Source: Trichobilharzia szidati (taxonomy: Eukaryota > Platyhelminthes > Trematoda > Strigeidida > Schistosomatidae). From it: DNA of 64,000 bases. Position 1 is the first letter of the stretch. Each line of letters starts with the position of its first letter. Where the stretch lies: positions 92,889,256 to 92,953,255 of the forward strand of contig OX235271.1 in the NCBI GenBank assembly GCA_944472155.2. Reading direction: 5' to 3'. Both the position numbers and the translations under genes were made by a program. Positions 32,511 through 45,400 of this stretch are shown here, one piece after another. The notes beneath the pieces are model-generated. The model was not told where the DNA came from and made no database searches. It was given only the letters and a program-made list of their open reading frames with translations.

Positions 32511-33247
32511 CAGTTTCTAGTAATTTCTGCTTCGACGTCCCCTTCGAACTCCAGATTTATGAAGAGAGTTTTCTAGGGAACAGTTATACTGAAATACTGG
32601 GAACGTCATACAGTGATTATTATTATCTTTATTTAGAATACAAAATTAACTTTTGTTAAATTTAGTGCTCTACTGGTAGAAATTTTGTGTATTTAAATAC
32701 AGAATATTTGGTGTGACTTTGCGTTTGAGTAAACGGATATGTTTTCCTAAGGTGATCATGGCTATTCTTGAACTTCTAGTGTAAGTCATATGGGTGGAAT
32801 TAATGTAAGTAATATAAAGTACCTCAAACCGGAATTACAAAGTTGTTTATCAAAAGGTGAGCTTTCAAACAAGCTTTTTAGGGTCAATGTAAACTTAAAC
32901 TAAACAGGCTTAATAAATTCATATTCACCTCACACATATATTTGGAATAAATACATTATCCTTTGTTGAGAGGTGATATTACTTTCATACAATTAGTTCT
33001 TTTTTTGTACAGCAAGAGCAACATTATAAAATGATTTGAATTCATTTTTCTTCCCTTATGCACTAAATCACTGGCCAAGTTGAAAATTTATGTACAGTTT
33101 ACTGGTATAATATGTCAATGTCAAATGCCAATAATTTCATATAGCCCAGTGACAAAGTCAAGTCAGGTACACCTCTTACATCTTTGAGTAGGATTCAGAT
33201 ACTGTAGTTGAACACGATGGATACATTAATTACTTAATTAATTAATT
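32511..33247. other. AT-rich stretch without recognised feature
   Basis: An (ATTA)n-like run lies at 33224-33247. Nothing else identified. Confidence 0.5.
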
Positions 33248-33795
33248 AGTGCTTTGGTGGCACAGCATTAGAATGCTCGCCAACCGCACATGTGGTCTGG
33301 GGTCCGATCCCCGGCCGATGCACTCCTTACCCTCGCTTAGCCAGTAATAAGACTAGTAAAGAGGGAAGGTTGTGTTAGGAAGAGGCAAAACACATGCAAT
33401 TATCAGGTCATTATCATGTCTCAGTGAAGTTATTATGGCGTTATTAACAAGTCGTTGACATGCAACTGTTCCTGCTTCTGATTGGACGCTTGCACTATTC
33501 CAACTCTCAACCGGATTGGTTGGTTTCCAGTCTGCCTTATTTTCTGTATTAATACAGTCACTTTTGTCATAATAAATGAACCTGGTTTTACCGCTGATTC
33601 TCGCGTGTTCTGCTTCACCAGTTAAGTGGGCACTGGTCAGTAGTTAGGCAGTGACCTCGTGACAAAAGATCTAGCATCATAACAGGTTGGATATGAGGCT
33701 AGCAAACCCATCCCGTAAAAGTAAACACCACTACTACAGAAACTTCAAGCCTCTAGCTTGAAGCCCTATGTTCCACTGGGAACTTAAAGGAATAA
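33248..33795 (+). mobile_element. SINE-G split by about 330 bp of other DNA
   Basis: Head and B box (GGGGTCCGATCCCCGGCCGA) at 33250-33325 and body to about 33375. Similarity resumes with GGATATGAGGCTAGCAAACC at about 33689 and runs to CCCTATGTTCCACTGGGAAC at 33782. The intervening piece is not recognised; it may be an insertion. Confidence 0.82.
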
Positions 33796-33827
33796 ACAAA
33801 CTTTAATTAGCCATATTGATATAGTAT

Positions 33828-34275
33828 TACGAGTTGATCACGGATTGATATCAGTTAGAGAACCATTGAAAACCAGGGAGTACTGGACAGCTGCTGTTTC
33901 ATCCTAGTTTGGGAATCATCGGCAGTACGCACCCACTGGGATTCGAACCCAGGACCTTCCGGTTACAAGGTGGGAAATCCATCACCACCAACGACACTGG
34001 TTGGGGTCACGCTAAAATCGCGAATTGATAGAAGTTAGAATTCATGAGCCATTGAATCGCGTCCCAGTAGCTGAATGGTATACGAGCTCGCCTTGTAACC
34101 GGAAGGTCCTGGGTTCGAACCCTGACAGTGGGTGCGTACTGCCGATGATTCCCAAACTAGGATGAAACAGCTGTCCAGTACTCCCTGCTGGTTTTCAATG
34201 GTTCTCTAACTGATATCAATCCGTGATCAACTCGTAAAACATAACTAATCCTTACAAACTAAAAACTATAGAAGA
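33828..34275. mobile_element. SINE-T head-to-head inverted pair
   Basis: 33828-33980 is minus-strand (3' end, tail, B box GGATTCGAACCC) and truncated in the head. 33981-34275 is a near-complete plus-strand unit starting in the spacer (ATCACCACCAACGACACTGG) with head, B box GGGTTCGAACCC, tail CTGCCGATGATTCCC and end CCTTACAAACTAAA. The two 5' sides face. Confidence 0.88.
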
Positions 34276-35349
34276 TATAGTTTTAATTACAGGGCATAAT
34301 AATACTACTACTAAATCACTGTTTCCTATCAAATAATCTTATCTAATATGAAATTAATCCTTTTACATCTATACATGAATATATTTAGAAAAAAAGAAAA
34401 AAAGTTCATGACCGGAAAAATCAATACTGGAAAATGTTCGCTATAAAAAAAGAGGGCAGCTAAGGTACAACAAAGATGGTATGACAGAAGGTTGAGACAA
34501 TGGTAGAACAGGAAAGGACATATTCAAAACCAAGATTATAGTATAATAGATAGAATGGGTAATAGTTAATATTAGAAATATGATCAATATATAGGTATGA
34601 TAATTAGATAAAACAAATAACAGAATGGTAAATAAGAAAAACAACGAATCATTAAGGCAGATCAGTGAAAATCATGGCGAAGCTTTTACACATCAATTAT
34701 GTATCAACCAACGTAGCGATCTACTGTCACTACGTGTATCTATCAATCACCTGACCTATATTAAGAATGTGTCTGCTAGTGGTACTGCTGAGTAGTCTTT
34801 CAACAGCGTTTCAGAGTATGTTTAGAGGTTAATTTTAGTAAATACCATCGTTGTTAATCCAACGTACATACTAGTGTAGGTAAAGGCAAATAACACAAGT
34901 GGAATTAACGTGACAATGTCGCATATCCAGATTCGTTCCTCTAAACATGTGCTTTGTGTTATGCACTAATGTTAATTTTGAAGAATCATAGATTAGTGTG
35001 GCATAACTATTAAATCAAGTATCATTTTGTTAACACATTTTACCGCGTTTGAATAGTAATCTAATGAACAATTGCATCTTGTTTCAATCAATTTTTCCCT
35101 TTTTAGACGTGAAATATTAGTCAATACACTTTATAAGATGTCCATTATCGATGAGTAATCTGAGAATTTTTTCTGAGCCATTTTCTGTTAACTCTTTGCA
35201 ATACAATTTGTGGAAAAGTCTTTATTGAAATTCTTTTGTGTCAAGTACAACAAAGACTAGCACACTATTAATACTAACTCCTTATCTCCTTGAGGTCACT
35301 TCTTGTAATACGCAGTTCCACAATATTTATTCCTTTCAACATCCAACAT
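34276..35349. other. AT-rich stretch without recognised feature
   Basis: Nothing identified before the inverted-repeat arm. Confidence 0.5.
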
Positions 35350-35539
35350 TTATTTGTGCATAGAAAAACTAAAATGAACATCTTGAGTATATTTTCTACT
35401 TGCTTCTCAATGTTACATCTATATATCTTAAAAACAGTTATGAAAGCTATGTAAATCAGGCAGAGATACGTCTGTAGACATTAGATGGAAGGTAATTCTC
35501 CTAGGCTACTGTCTTTGACTGCCTACTATACGAGCTATA

Positions 35540-36749
35540 CAGAGTCCCCCAATATCGTACAAAGGGACTTCGCATGCGCCATTTGTACATATCTGAAGCA
35601 TTAGCTATTCGAGAACTGAAACAGGATCTCTGCATTCAAAAGCGTTACATGCATTCACTCGCCCTACCGTGGACAGAGTAAAGTTCTTACTGTAATTTTG
35701 CTTCTTTTTTATTATGTAAGTTTACTATTATTATTTTTAAGAGTTGATCACGGATTGATATTAGTTAGAGAACCATTGAAAACCAGGGAGTAATGGACAG
35801 ATGTTTCATCCTAGCTTTTGGGAATCATCGGCAATACGCCTCCCTGTCGGGGTTCGAACCCAGGACCTTCCGGTTACAAGGCGAGCTCGTATACCATTCA
35901 GCCACTGGGACGCGATTCGATGGCCAGACCATGAATTCTAACTTCTACCAATGGTTCAATGGTTCTCTAACTGATATCAGTCCGTGATGAACTCGTAAAA
36001 ACAAATCTAATCCTTACAAACCAACCATAGAAAACTATTATCATTGTTATTCCCATCATCCATATTTTATTATCACTCTTTTACTGTTTATTAATAACAT
36101 TGAGTTTTCTTAAAAAAAACACTTCATCGTCTTTCCACTAGTTCCTGTCCACTTTACCCAACTATATTGATTAGTCATTTTCTCACAACCAATACGTCAC
36201 CGCAACTTCTGCCTCTTTTCTAACTTCCAATTAGTCATCCCTTCTAGGTTGCACCTTACATTACGTAATGAATTTTTCGAGGACAAATTTTACTAGTATC
36301 TGATTGGTCAAATGATTTCTTTGTTAAATTTAATTACGATTAAATAAGGTATAATTATTTGATTCAATTTTAGATTTTCCTGTCGATTGACTGGACCGAA
36401 GTGCTCGGTCTCAGTTTGACATGTCGCCTTCTTGTGCAGATGCTTCGACGATGTCTGGGCATGTAATCAGAAGTTAGTTGGTGGATGGTCACCGTCCACC
36501 AATTAAGGTATAATTATATTTCAATGGTTTACACATAATGATAGGTTTTTGTTATTGGTAATATTTCGAGCAAAATTACTGCCCATGTGTACATCAACTG
36601 TTGGAATTGTTTTGTTTTTTAATCTATTCCACAATGCTCAAACTTTTTACTGACATTAATATTTACGATTGTACAGCTCGTCGAAAAGAAAATTTTCTTC
36701 GCTGTTTACGTCTTTTTTATGGCTCAATATGGGAATATTTCGTTCATAT
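35540..36749 (+). mobile_element. 5'-truncated PLE insertion with 13-bp target duplication
   Basis: Flanked by TATACGAGCTATA at 35527-35539 and 36750-36762; the uninterrupted site exists in the right arm near 53265. Coding remnant at 35553-35681: RMRHLYISEALAIRELKQDL then CIQKRYMHSLALPWTE and stop. The 3' UTR matches the reverse complement of 31735-32180 and is itself interrupted by a SINE-T pair (35735-36035). A scrambled Smα piece (36355-36510, with TGGTGGATGGTCACCGTCCA) follows. Confidence 0.88.
35735..36035. mobile_element. SINE-T head-to-head pair inside the PLE 3' UTR
   Basis: 35737-35950 minus-strand unit with B box GGGTTCGAACCC and lead-in TGGTAGAAGTTAGAATTCAT. 35951-36030 plus-strand 3' part (TTCAATGGTTCTCTAACTGA onward). 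Flanks ACTATTATTA and ACTATTATCA are a likely imperfect target duplication of the whole pair. Confidence 0.82.
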
Positions 36750-37284
36750 TATACGAGCTATAAAAAGGGAAAAGCATATCTCGTTGTGCATAATAACAAT
36801 AAATAATTTACTTTTTCAGGCTTAAGGTTTATTTGTTAGCGTGGTCTTTTATATGAACCATAATGCATTGATCTAATATCAAAAACCATCCTATTTTAAT
36901 GCTTAGAAAGATAATGGTGAAGTTTATCAAAAATATTTGTTCATTTTCAGCAAAGCGTTATGTTTGAACAACTCATGAGTAAAATAGCAACAGATAATTC
37001 ATCATACGATTTTGTGTAAGATACGCTAGTGCCACTGACCACTGCATTCCAGGTCATATTGGATAATTTTCTACTTGACTACTTCTACAGAAAGAAAAAT
37101 CTGGATTAGATCGAATGAAACATGGTAGGGCAAATAATTAACAATTTCATGTTTTGTTATCATGTTTCTAAAAAATCAGCTAAAGTTTACTCATATTCTT
37201 TAGGAAAATGTGTACAGGAAACGTGTGTAGCAATATAGAAACAGATAAGTTTGAAAGTCAGTCAGATAACATAATATTTTTTTT

Positions 37285-37443
37285 GATTATGGCTTGAAAC
37301 CACACAGTATTTTCGGTACAAGTGTGGAATTTTCAGCATGTGATATCGGTAGCCCAAATTTTGCAAGCTAATCATTGATATCAGGTGTGCGTTGGCAGGG
37401 GATCGAACCCCGAACCATGTGCATGGTCGGCGAGAGTCCTAAC
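37285..37443 (-). mobile_element. SINE-G subtype 2, 5' truncated
   Basis: Minus strand: AGCGGTTAGGACTCTCGCCG, B box GGGGTTCGATCCCC, then a body shared with the 48.4 kb copy (GGTAGCCC region; TTCCACACTTGTACCG) and an A-rich tail. It is absent from the equivalent place in the right arm (near 52735). Confidence 0.82.
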
Positions 37444-37489
37444 CGCTGATCAGATACTCTGGCTATTCCATACTTTTCGCTTTTCAAAG

Positions 37490-38020
37490 CTTGACTTTCA
37501 TATCTGCACTCACTCACAAGTACTGGTGACCAACCTAAAACTTGGACTATCGAAAATCTCCATCATTCTATTGTATATAATTTATCATGCCCACTTTGTT
37601 TTGATCGATTAAAATATGATTTCTAATGGTATTATCTACTCCTGCGAGTATTTAAAATATTTACAACCTAATGGTTCGCTAGTTTCTAATAAACTTGAGA
37701 AAAAGCATAGTGGTGGGTGACAACTTATCCCAATACATATGGTAACTGTCTTCGTGTTACGTCCTTGAGTCTCAAAATATACTCCTGAAGTTTTTATAAT
37801 TGGCTATCAACAAAATCTCATGCATTTTTTGAAGGATACAGAGAAGAGATGTCATTATGGATTGGTTTGCACCTCAGGTCAGAGAGCATTGTGTCATGCT
37901 GTCTACTGTCAATTAATATTTTATTTGGTGATTCTAAATGTAGAGAAAATAATATGCGATAAATTTCCCTGGAAATTCTGTACATCATATAAGTACTGTC
38001 TAGGATAAAGCATATATTAT
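37490..38020 (+). repeat. Unit U, copy 2
   Basis: Matches copy 1 without the Smα insert; the insertion site is empty at 37629-37638. Frame starts MISNGIIYSCEYLKYLQPNG and is closed after HSGG by TGA (37718-37720 region), with further frame breaks, so this copy is not open. Confidence 0.72.
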
Positions 38021-38838
38021 AATTAAACGTTTTAAAATCCTTTTTAATATTTAAGTTTAGAGTACAGGTGATAAGAAATGGCACATATTCGGAAAGCTGC
38101 TAAATTTCTAGGAATTCAGTAACATACGTAATGGTTAAATTCTAATATTACTAATATATTGCCAACAAATGAGTATTCACCATTTTTATGATACTCTGGG
38201 CAAACTTACTGTCACAATCACATCAGTAGTTAGCGTTTTAATTACACAACCATGGATACATATCAGATTAAATACCTACAACAGAATGTAATAAACTAAT
38301 GGTTAGAACTTATCTTACTCTTGTTATCAGTGAGCAAATGTTTCGCCTCATTTTCAATCATAACTGAAATACGCTTTTGTGTAAACAGAATTTTTCTTCC
38401 TCTTGACTTGAAATACTCCGGGTCCATTATTTTCGATCTTTCTACAATTCACATTAATTATCATTACATCAGTACTAAATGTGTTTTAAACACTTTACAA
38501 CAAAGATAAAGTTATTGAATAGTCAACGCAGAAAATGTCCATTATTAATGATAAATTGCAGTATTTTAGAAGTAAATAGATGTAACTGATTAATTCATGA
38601 AAACTGAGGTAGATAAAAAATAAGGATTTCCAGATTATCAAAAGAAGATTACTGAACAAAGGATATTCTTTTCGATAACTTCATCACCAGGTTCTACAGT
38701 GAATGAATTAGTTTTATTAACAACACTAATGTTTAAATAACACCGAATCAATGGTAATACCAGTGGAATACAGTTCGATAGCATCAATACAACAATACAT
38801 TGAATATCAGAAAAATTAGGAAAAATAATAATGCAAAT

Positions 38839-40320
38839 TCATGAATTTATAGTCTCCATTGAAGGCCGACCAGATACATGGTAGATGATGGAAAGGGACT
38901 CTTCAATATTGGCTTTGTGGCTAGTTTGGATCAGGTGGTCTAATATCGAACTATTGATGCTTCTCACTAGACCGTTATTTAACCACACAGGTAGATGTTC
39001 TCGAGCACGAAAAATCAAGTTCCCAGAGCAACTGCCGATATAACTCGCTCCATCACAAGCACAGTTGAATTGGCAGATACAATTAGAAGTAGCTAGTCTA
39101 GGTACTTCATCTTTCCATTGAGGAATCACCGTCGGTCGTATAGAAAATAAGACTTGTAGTTTGCCAGATTTAAAAGTTCTTTGAACTGATTTTCTTAACT
39201 TCTTCGTAATTATCTCGCCTGGTATATCACCCTTGAATTGCAGTAGTATGCATAAAGGCTTCTTGTTTACGGACAGTGAGTAGTCCTCTTCAAATTTCTT
39301 AGTCATACGTTTCCTGATGAATTTGTCTGGATAGCTATTTTCATTTAGGTGTCATATACAATCCTAAGTTCATCTTCGATTACCTCTTCTGAGCATATAG
39401 CTGTGACCCTGTGTCTGAGGGTCCTTATTAAATTTCTTTTGTACTAGAGAGGAACAGAGGTATGCAAATGTGTATATTGTCCTGTCCATGTACTTTTCCT
39501 ATACAAATTTCTCTTTATACTACCTTCTGGTTTTCCTGTAAGAAGGACATCTGGGAAGGCAATTCTATCTTGAGATTCCTCTTCGCACGTGAATTTCACA
39601 GCAGAATGTACTTCACTGAACTGACTTATTATAGTGTTCCTGTCCAAATAATTTTCACAAAGAATGAAGTTTTCATCCAAATACGGCAATAAAATGAGAA
39701 TTTTCTGATGAGGTTATTCAAAGGACCATTCCTTAGTTTGGTTAGTAAGAAATCTGTCAAAATGTAACCCAATGGGGAGCCCATTGCCACCCTGTCCACT
39801 TATCTGTAATTTACATTCATGGTTCACCTTAGTAACAATTCTTTTAGGATTTCCTTTGGGGCGCCAATATTTGTCGACTTGTTTTACACTTGTTCACACA
39901 TGCAGTTAACCGTTTCTACTGGAGGTACATTTGTGAATAAAATGTTATGTCCAAAGATACTATAGTTTTATCGTTGACATTAATATCTTTGATTTTGTCT
40001 ATGAATTCAAATACATCTTTGACGCTAAGTTTCACTGTTTTTTCATGCAAAGGTTTGAGAATATTTACTAACCATCTAGCTAGAGCATGTTAAGGAGAAT
40101 TTAATACATCAGGTATTAGTCTTAACGGTACCCCCGGTTTATGTACTTTAGGTTGGCCATACAATCTTAGTGTGTACCTGCCCGCAGGCCTGAGTTCTTC
40201 ATGTAAACTTTCAGGAAATATCTGTTCCTCCATTAGTTCCAGATTGCATGATAACATTTTATCATTTATCCAATAGGTTAGAACCTAATAACTTACTGAT
40301 TCAAACTTCTAAAAATTCCC
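38839..40320 (-). mobile_element. PLE with decayed RT and GIY-YIG
   Basis: Minus strand, in order with several frameshifts and stops: RLYGQPKVHKPGVPLRLI (finger block) near 40150; VNDKTIVSLDITFYSQ (motif A region); PHWVTF/GYILTDFLLTKLRNG (motif B region) near 39770; FLDENF-type YLDENF (motif C region; catalytic Asp pair not intact) and IAFPDVLLTGKPEGSIKRNL at 39689-39444; then at 39306-38839 LQFKGDIPGEIITKKLRKSV, VPRLATSNCICQFNCACDGA, SYIGSCSG and REHLPVWLNNG. The GIY-YIG signature reads ICQFN...SYIG (first Tyr lost). A dead element whose end coincides with the left arm of inverted repeat 1. Confidence 0.88.
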
Positions 40321-40939
40321 GATACATTTTAACAAACATAAATTCTCACTGATAACTGATTGTTTACAAAGAACTGTGCGCACCCCAACCCTCCCTGCTT
40401 GCCAATAAGACATCGGGTAGTCTATCTCCAGGACAATTATAGTTTAAGATTATTGTTGAAGTGTTGGAACGTTAACATACCGATATTTAAAACAATCATT
40501 TAACTCCGGTCTTATTGTATACCTGGAGGTCTATAGATAGGTCACTTGTGGTACTCTTGAAATGTTCTGCAATAATCCTAAATTGGATACTAACAGTTCT
40601 ATAGCTGCCCTTTGACTTTTGTATTCTTCAGAGGTGTTGAGGATTTATGACGGAATCTACCATAAAAACAAACAGGCCTTATGAATCATTTTTAAGTGTT
40701 CATTTTTGGAATGTCAGATGTTAATATTGACTGAACCCTGTGCGAAAATATGCTCCAAGGGAATAATTCTGCTATTTAGCAAAACGTATTACATCTTATT
40801 GTACTAGTTTACCACTTCATTAGAAAGTTCTAAACCCGGAAATTTGGACGTCTAGCTAGCTACATAACCCTTTAAAACCAATCCAACAGCTACAGAAACT
40901 CCAAAGCTCAAGAAAAATATAAAAAGCAACATTATTTTC

Positions 40940-41460
40940 ATTGGAATCAGAGTGGGAAAATGACGCCGTGGGTTGGGGAAAGCCTTCTGGAAGCCGATGT
41001 ATATTCTTTCGATTAAAGCAAAAATAAACACTGAGATTTGGAATGTTTGTACAATGTATGAAGCTGGAAAGACTGCCCAGGTTGCCAAAAGAATTAGAAG
41101 ATTCGACACAGAAGAGCTAGGAATCTGTGAGAGCAGGTGGAATGGATATGGACTATACAATTTATTAACTGGAGAGTCACTAATTTACTCCGGTCACCCA
41201 GACGACAACCATGAGCACCCTGAGGAAGTGGCTATCTTGATATCACCAGCAACATGGAAGGTGCTTATGTAGTGGGAATCGATCTCCTCCAGAATAATGA
41301 CGGAAAGATTCACCTGAAACAGTAGGATATTTACAGTAATCCAATACTGCCCTGCTAAAACATTGCTGACCAAGAGAAGAAGCAGTGGACTGCTGAAGTC
41401 CCATATTCCATAAGGAACCCAAAGGAATAAAGATAGTGCACCGTGTCTAAACATTGGACA
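40940..41460 (+). mobile_element. RTE-clade retrotransposon, endonuclease N-terminal part
   Basis: Translation gives AKINTEIWNVCTMYEAGKTA, QVAKRIRRFDTEELGICESRWNGYGLYNLL and TGESLIYSGHPDD with HEHPEEVAILISPATWKVLM. This follows the WNVRTMxxAGKxxQVAxExRRY...LGIxExRWxGxG...GExxIYSG pattern of RTE apurinic endonucleases. The catalytic Glu in E-x-RW is kept (ESRW). A stop after KVLM and later frameshifts end it; a degraded YCPA(K)TLL segment (the YAPT block) reaches 41450. No RT follows. Confidence 0.87.
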
Positions 41461-42194
41461 GCGGTTTTGGTCGCTTGGGGCCTAGTGTATCAGCGGTTTA
41501 CCCGGTGTGACTCACCTCAGAGAGCCGAATATGTTCAAACCACATTATATCTAAATAGCCACTTCAGTGAGCGGGCAACACCATAAGTCAGGTTTACAAT
41601 TTTCAAATTAATTTGCAGTTTGCAATTTGTTTTGTATTCCAAATTTCAGATAATTCTTCCCTTTTATGGAATGAATGAATTTATATTATAATACAGAATA
41701 TACATTAACACTCTTCTATGTTTAATTATATTCCCATTCCGAAATTTTATACAATAAATCACTGGCTAAATTCACATCTGACCATCTACCGACGATTGGG
41801 AATTCAGTATATTGAGAAATAATTTCTGCACATGCTTTTGGGAAATTGAACGTACCATTTGATACGATTTAAATTAAAATGATAAGTTTTTCACATAATA
41901 ACTTTTAATAAATGTACGTGGTTTCAGTATCAGTGTATAGTTAAAACAATGCACGGGGTTTCTCTAATGTACAACTATATTGTCTGTTATGTAGAAGGCT
42001 GTTGTTGTTTTCTTATACGCACTCTACCGTAGTCTTCAGGTCTGAAAGGAAATCACGTACATGCATATATTAATTCATTGAAGATACCCACAGAAAATGT
42101 AAAACATTAATACTACATTTATATGAGAATAATAATTAAAAGTATTGTTATTGAGAACGGTAATCTATAATATCGATAGTTTCTGTCTCATAAG
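41461..42194. other. AT-rich stretch without recognised feature
   Basis: Nothing identified. Confidence 0.5.
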
Positions 42195-43485
42195 CATCAG
42201 TAAGAGATACTAAAATTTAATGCAACAGTGAAATCAATATCAGAAAAATTAAAGGAAGTAATACAGAATTTACAGTGTCTACAACAGACCAGGGTGACAA
42301 TACTCATTGAGTCATCTTCTCTTTCATCATTCTCCTCTCTTCGACTAGCTTCCAGGTATCCATTGAGAGCCATTCTTTGTCGTGTCTCTTCATTCTTCCT
42401 AGGACAGTTGAACACGTTTCCTTGAATATCACCTTCGCAGAGTTCCAATGTTCTTCCACACAGGTCTCCTCAGGGATACCACGCGGTGTCTCCGACTTTG
42501 CTCTGATCTGATCTGTAGTGAAAGCATCCCTTGTGGTTCTGTCGTTCAGTTTCTAAATGCTGAACTTGAATTGTGGCCTGTCTCCCGTTATTCTAAAGGA
42601 TTTCAGCTTGACCTTGGAAGTTCCTTGAACTAGATCATAGTGTGAGCCCACATCTGCTCCCCTTCTCCACTTTGTATCCTGCAGGTTGCGTCTCCCCTTC
42701 CTTGAGATTGAGGTGAAATCTATTTGGTTTGTGGTATGTCCATTAGGCAAAATTCATGTTGCTTTGTGTATTTCCTTGTGTTTGTACACGCTGCCTCCGA
42801 TCATCAGACCATTGAAGGAGCAGAAGTCTGCAAACAATTCTCCGTTCTCATTCATTTTGCCGAGCCAGAGCCTCTCCAACCGTGATGAGTTCTCTTCCTG
42901 TATTATCTGCTCCCAGTTTGACTTGCATTCATATAGCCCATGAGGATTTTGATGTCACCATTCAGGATGTTGTCCATTACCGTTTGTTGTTGTCTGTTAA
43001 AATCTTCCTTCTTCTCTTGTTCCGAGTTGTTTGTAGCACTGTGCGTAGCATTGGATATTTGTAACTTCGCTGCCTTCCTTTTGAGTTGAATCTTGCTGTC
43101 ATGATCCTGCAGGATGAAATCGGTTCTCACTGCATAGGGTTTTGCCTGCCACCGGTGACATCATGATAGCCACTGACTGCTTCAGTGTGCTCGTTGTTGT
43201 CGTCTGGGTGACCAGACAGGAGTAGATTACTGACTCTCCAGTTGATGATTTTGATAATTCACATCCATTTCATCTGCTCTCTCACATTCCCAGCACTTCT
43301 ATGCCGTATCTTCTCATTTCGTTGTCTACTTAGGCAGCCTTCCCAGTCTCGTACATTGTACGGACATCCCACGTCCCCATTCTTATTCTAGCTTTCATCG
43401 AGAGAAGATAAATCGGCCGGCTGACTGACTTTTCGGAGGCTTTCACCAGCCGACGTCTTCATTTCGCCTCTCCGACTGCAGCGAA
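42195..43485 (-). mobile_element. RTE-clade retrotransposon, 5' part (endonuclease and linker)
   Basis: Minus strand from about 43480: MKTSAGESLRKVSQPADLSS, then IRMGTWDVRTMYETGKAA with a stop, NEMRRYGIEVLG, GESVIYS; EQEKKEDFNRQQQTVMDNIL with NGDIKILMGYMNA (normally MGDFNA, catalytic Asp lost); GHTTNQIDFTSISRKGRRNL with KWRRGADVGSHYDLV (normally SDHxLV); and an RQRMALNGYLEA linker to about 42200. Many stops. It preserves the element's 5' end better than the other RTE pieces. Confidence 0.88.
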
Positions 43486-43669
43486 GAAAAAGTTGTTATT
43501 TGAATTTTTTATATTTTTATATTATAGCCATAGGTATTCGAAAGAATAACTTCAGACTCAATGACGAGCACCTCATTTTTATTATTACAAACAGAGATTT
43601 CATATAAGTTTCATAATTCTCATCGTATCATTAGGGATACAAACATACTCAAACATACTTATTAAATAA

Positions 43670-43955
43670 TGCACTTTAGACACCGTCGAAGTATATGCAC
43701 AAGGAGCCGACATGTCAACCTGAGACTGAGCACTTCTGAACTAAATACTCTATAAGAACCGTTGAACAACACGTGGCTCTTGTAGCCGAAGTCGTTTAGT
43801 GGCGTTTCAAACTATGAGCACTGGGATTGAGTCTCGTGGATAACGACATTAATCACAGAGAAATGCAGCCACATCCAGATGACGAGTTACAAACAGGACG
43901 AAGTGCGAATCCACCATTCCAATCCTAGTCAGTATCCACCAACTGAATTCATACC
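43670..43955 (+). mobile_element. Smα-type SINE in arm A
   Basis: Lead-in with GACACCGTCGAAG, ACACGTGGCTCTTGTAGCC, decayed head and B box, and tail CATCCAGATGACGAGTTAC, AAACAGGACGAAGTGCG. The core reads ATGACGA and GAAA has become GAAG. It is absent from arm B. Confidence 0.82.
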
Positions 43956-44344
43956 TACTAATAATTTACGAAGCCCATCTTCATCAACCTGGAAAAGAAA
44001 GGTGATCAGGTTCCAATTATTCTCGAAAACCGTCTTTTATTTTGTAAATCAGTGAGCAAGACAGTCTTCACGACACAACTTCATTTCACGTTCAAGTAAT
44101 TCTGTGTTTGTGTAACACATAAATTCCTTCACCTGGTCGCCTCAATGTGAACTTATTAGTTCACCTCCTCGTGGGGAGAAAGGTACATTGGCTGCAGCCG
44201 AAGTATGCTTTCAATGCGGATACGAAGAGACATCAAAGTATGGTTTTACATAGAAGAAGACATTGGAGTCAGAATCTATATTCTGGAAAATTCGATCAAC
44301 ATCTGTAACTCAATCAAACCTCACAATGATTTTAATGTCTTTCC

Positions 44345-45400
44345 GAAGATGTCATCAACTAGGCTGTACATTCGTGCATTTATATTAAATGTGTGAGGAA
44401 GTTCCAGAATTATTTCCAGTCAAAGGTTAGATTAATAAAATTACTAAGTGTAATAAACGGAAGATATGTATTGGTACTATTGTAGAAATATTTCAGGTTG
44501 AAGGTCAAATCAAAAAATTACAGTGTGGAATAATCAGGAATTCGCCGCCAAAAGATGCTGATATTGAACCTCGAATTTGAAATTGATACCGAAGCAGAAC
44601 TTCTCCGTAGACGGCTTTCGAAGTCTCTCATTAAAATACACTTCGCCGCCAGCCTACGAGTAACGTTCTCCTGCAAGAAACTACTCAAATGCACGTGAAA
44701 GACAAGCTGTCGCATTGGGGCACTTCAACATGCATATACAAGTTCACTTGCTCGTGTGGAGCCGAGTATATTGACCGTACCATGCGTCCGATTGTAAAAC
44801 GTGCGCGGGAACACTATCCAGCGTGGTTAGCAAAGGGAGAACACAAAGGGGTATACAGTTCGTTGAGAGAACATCTGCTGAATTCTGGACAGGTTCGATC
44901 AAACCTACCAAAGGAGTGAAATCAACCTATCTGGGAATAGCTGAGGCACCGGCTAATCTATGCCTAAGCCTAATCTATGTGTTCAACAGAAAATCGTCCA
45001 ACATTTGTCCCTACCGTGGCCATCATGAAAAGCCAGTCCCACCAATAACGATTATCCAATTATCTTTCTTGTCCAACCTTCTCGTTTGTTTCTGTTATAT
45101 TTAATTTTTAATTCCTATTTGCATTACTGGATTTCGCTACCGTCTTTTTTATTTTTATACGTCCGAACCTCCTACCTATTTGCTTAATACCACGTCCTTA
45201 ATCCTTAATTATAAAAACTGATGAGTTTTCCAGTAATTATAATCTTATTATGTCTTTTCTACACGATATTCCCGATTATTACATTTGTAAATTTTGATTT
45301 GACCTTCGACCTGAAATAATTCTGGAACTTCCTTACCTATTTAATATAAATGCACGAATGTACAGCCTAGTTGGTGAATTCGTCGCAAAGAAAATTTTCC
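44345..45400 (+). mobile_element. PLE fragment with inverted terminal repeats
   Basis: Terminal stretches 44352-44540 and 45260-45394 are reverse complements (AACTAGGCTGTACATTCGTG, AAGTTCCAGAATTATTTC, AAGGTCAAATCAAAA in order). Between them: CIYKFTCSCGAEYIDRTMRP with REHYPAWLAKGEHKG and YSSLREHLLNSG (44689-44880), then frameshifted IAEA..ANLC and QQKIVQHLSLPWPS-like end. YIG reads YID, so the endonuclease is dead. Only the GIY-YIG half remains. Confidence 0.87.

Larger units (their letters stand above)
35350..39020. repeat. Large inverted repeat 1, left arm
   Basis: 35350-35539 and 36750-39020 match, in reverse complement, 53440 down to about 50990. The left arm is interrupted by a 1.2-kb PLE insertion (35540-36749) and a SINE-G (about 37285-37443), both missing from the right arm. 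It includes Unit U copy 2 (about 37490-38020) and ends in a PLE C-terminus on the minus strand. Confidence 0.9.

Noticed and set aside
45217..45240. CTGATGAG as a hammerhead core
   Set aside because: No stem II followed by GAAA within reach; a chance match in PLE 3' sequence.
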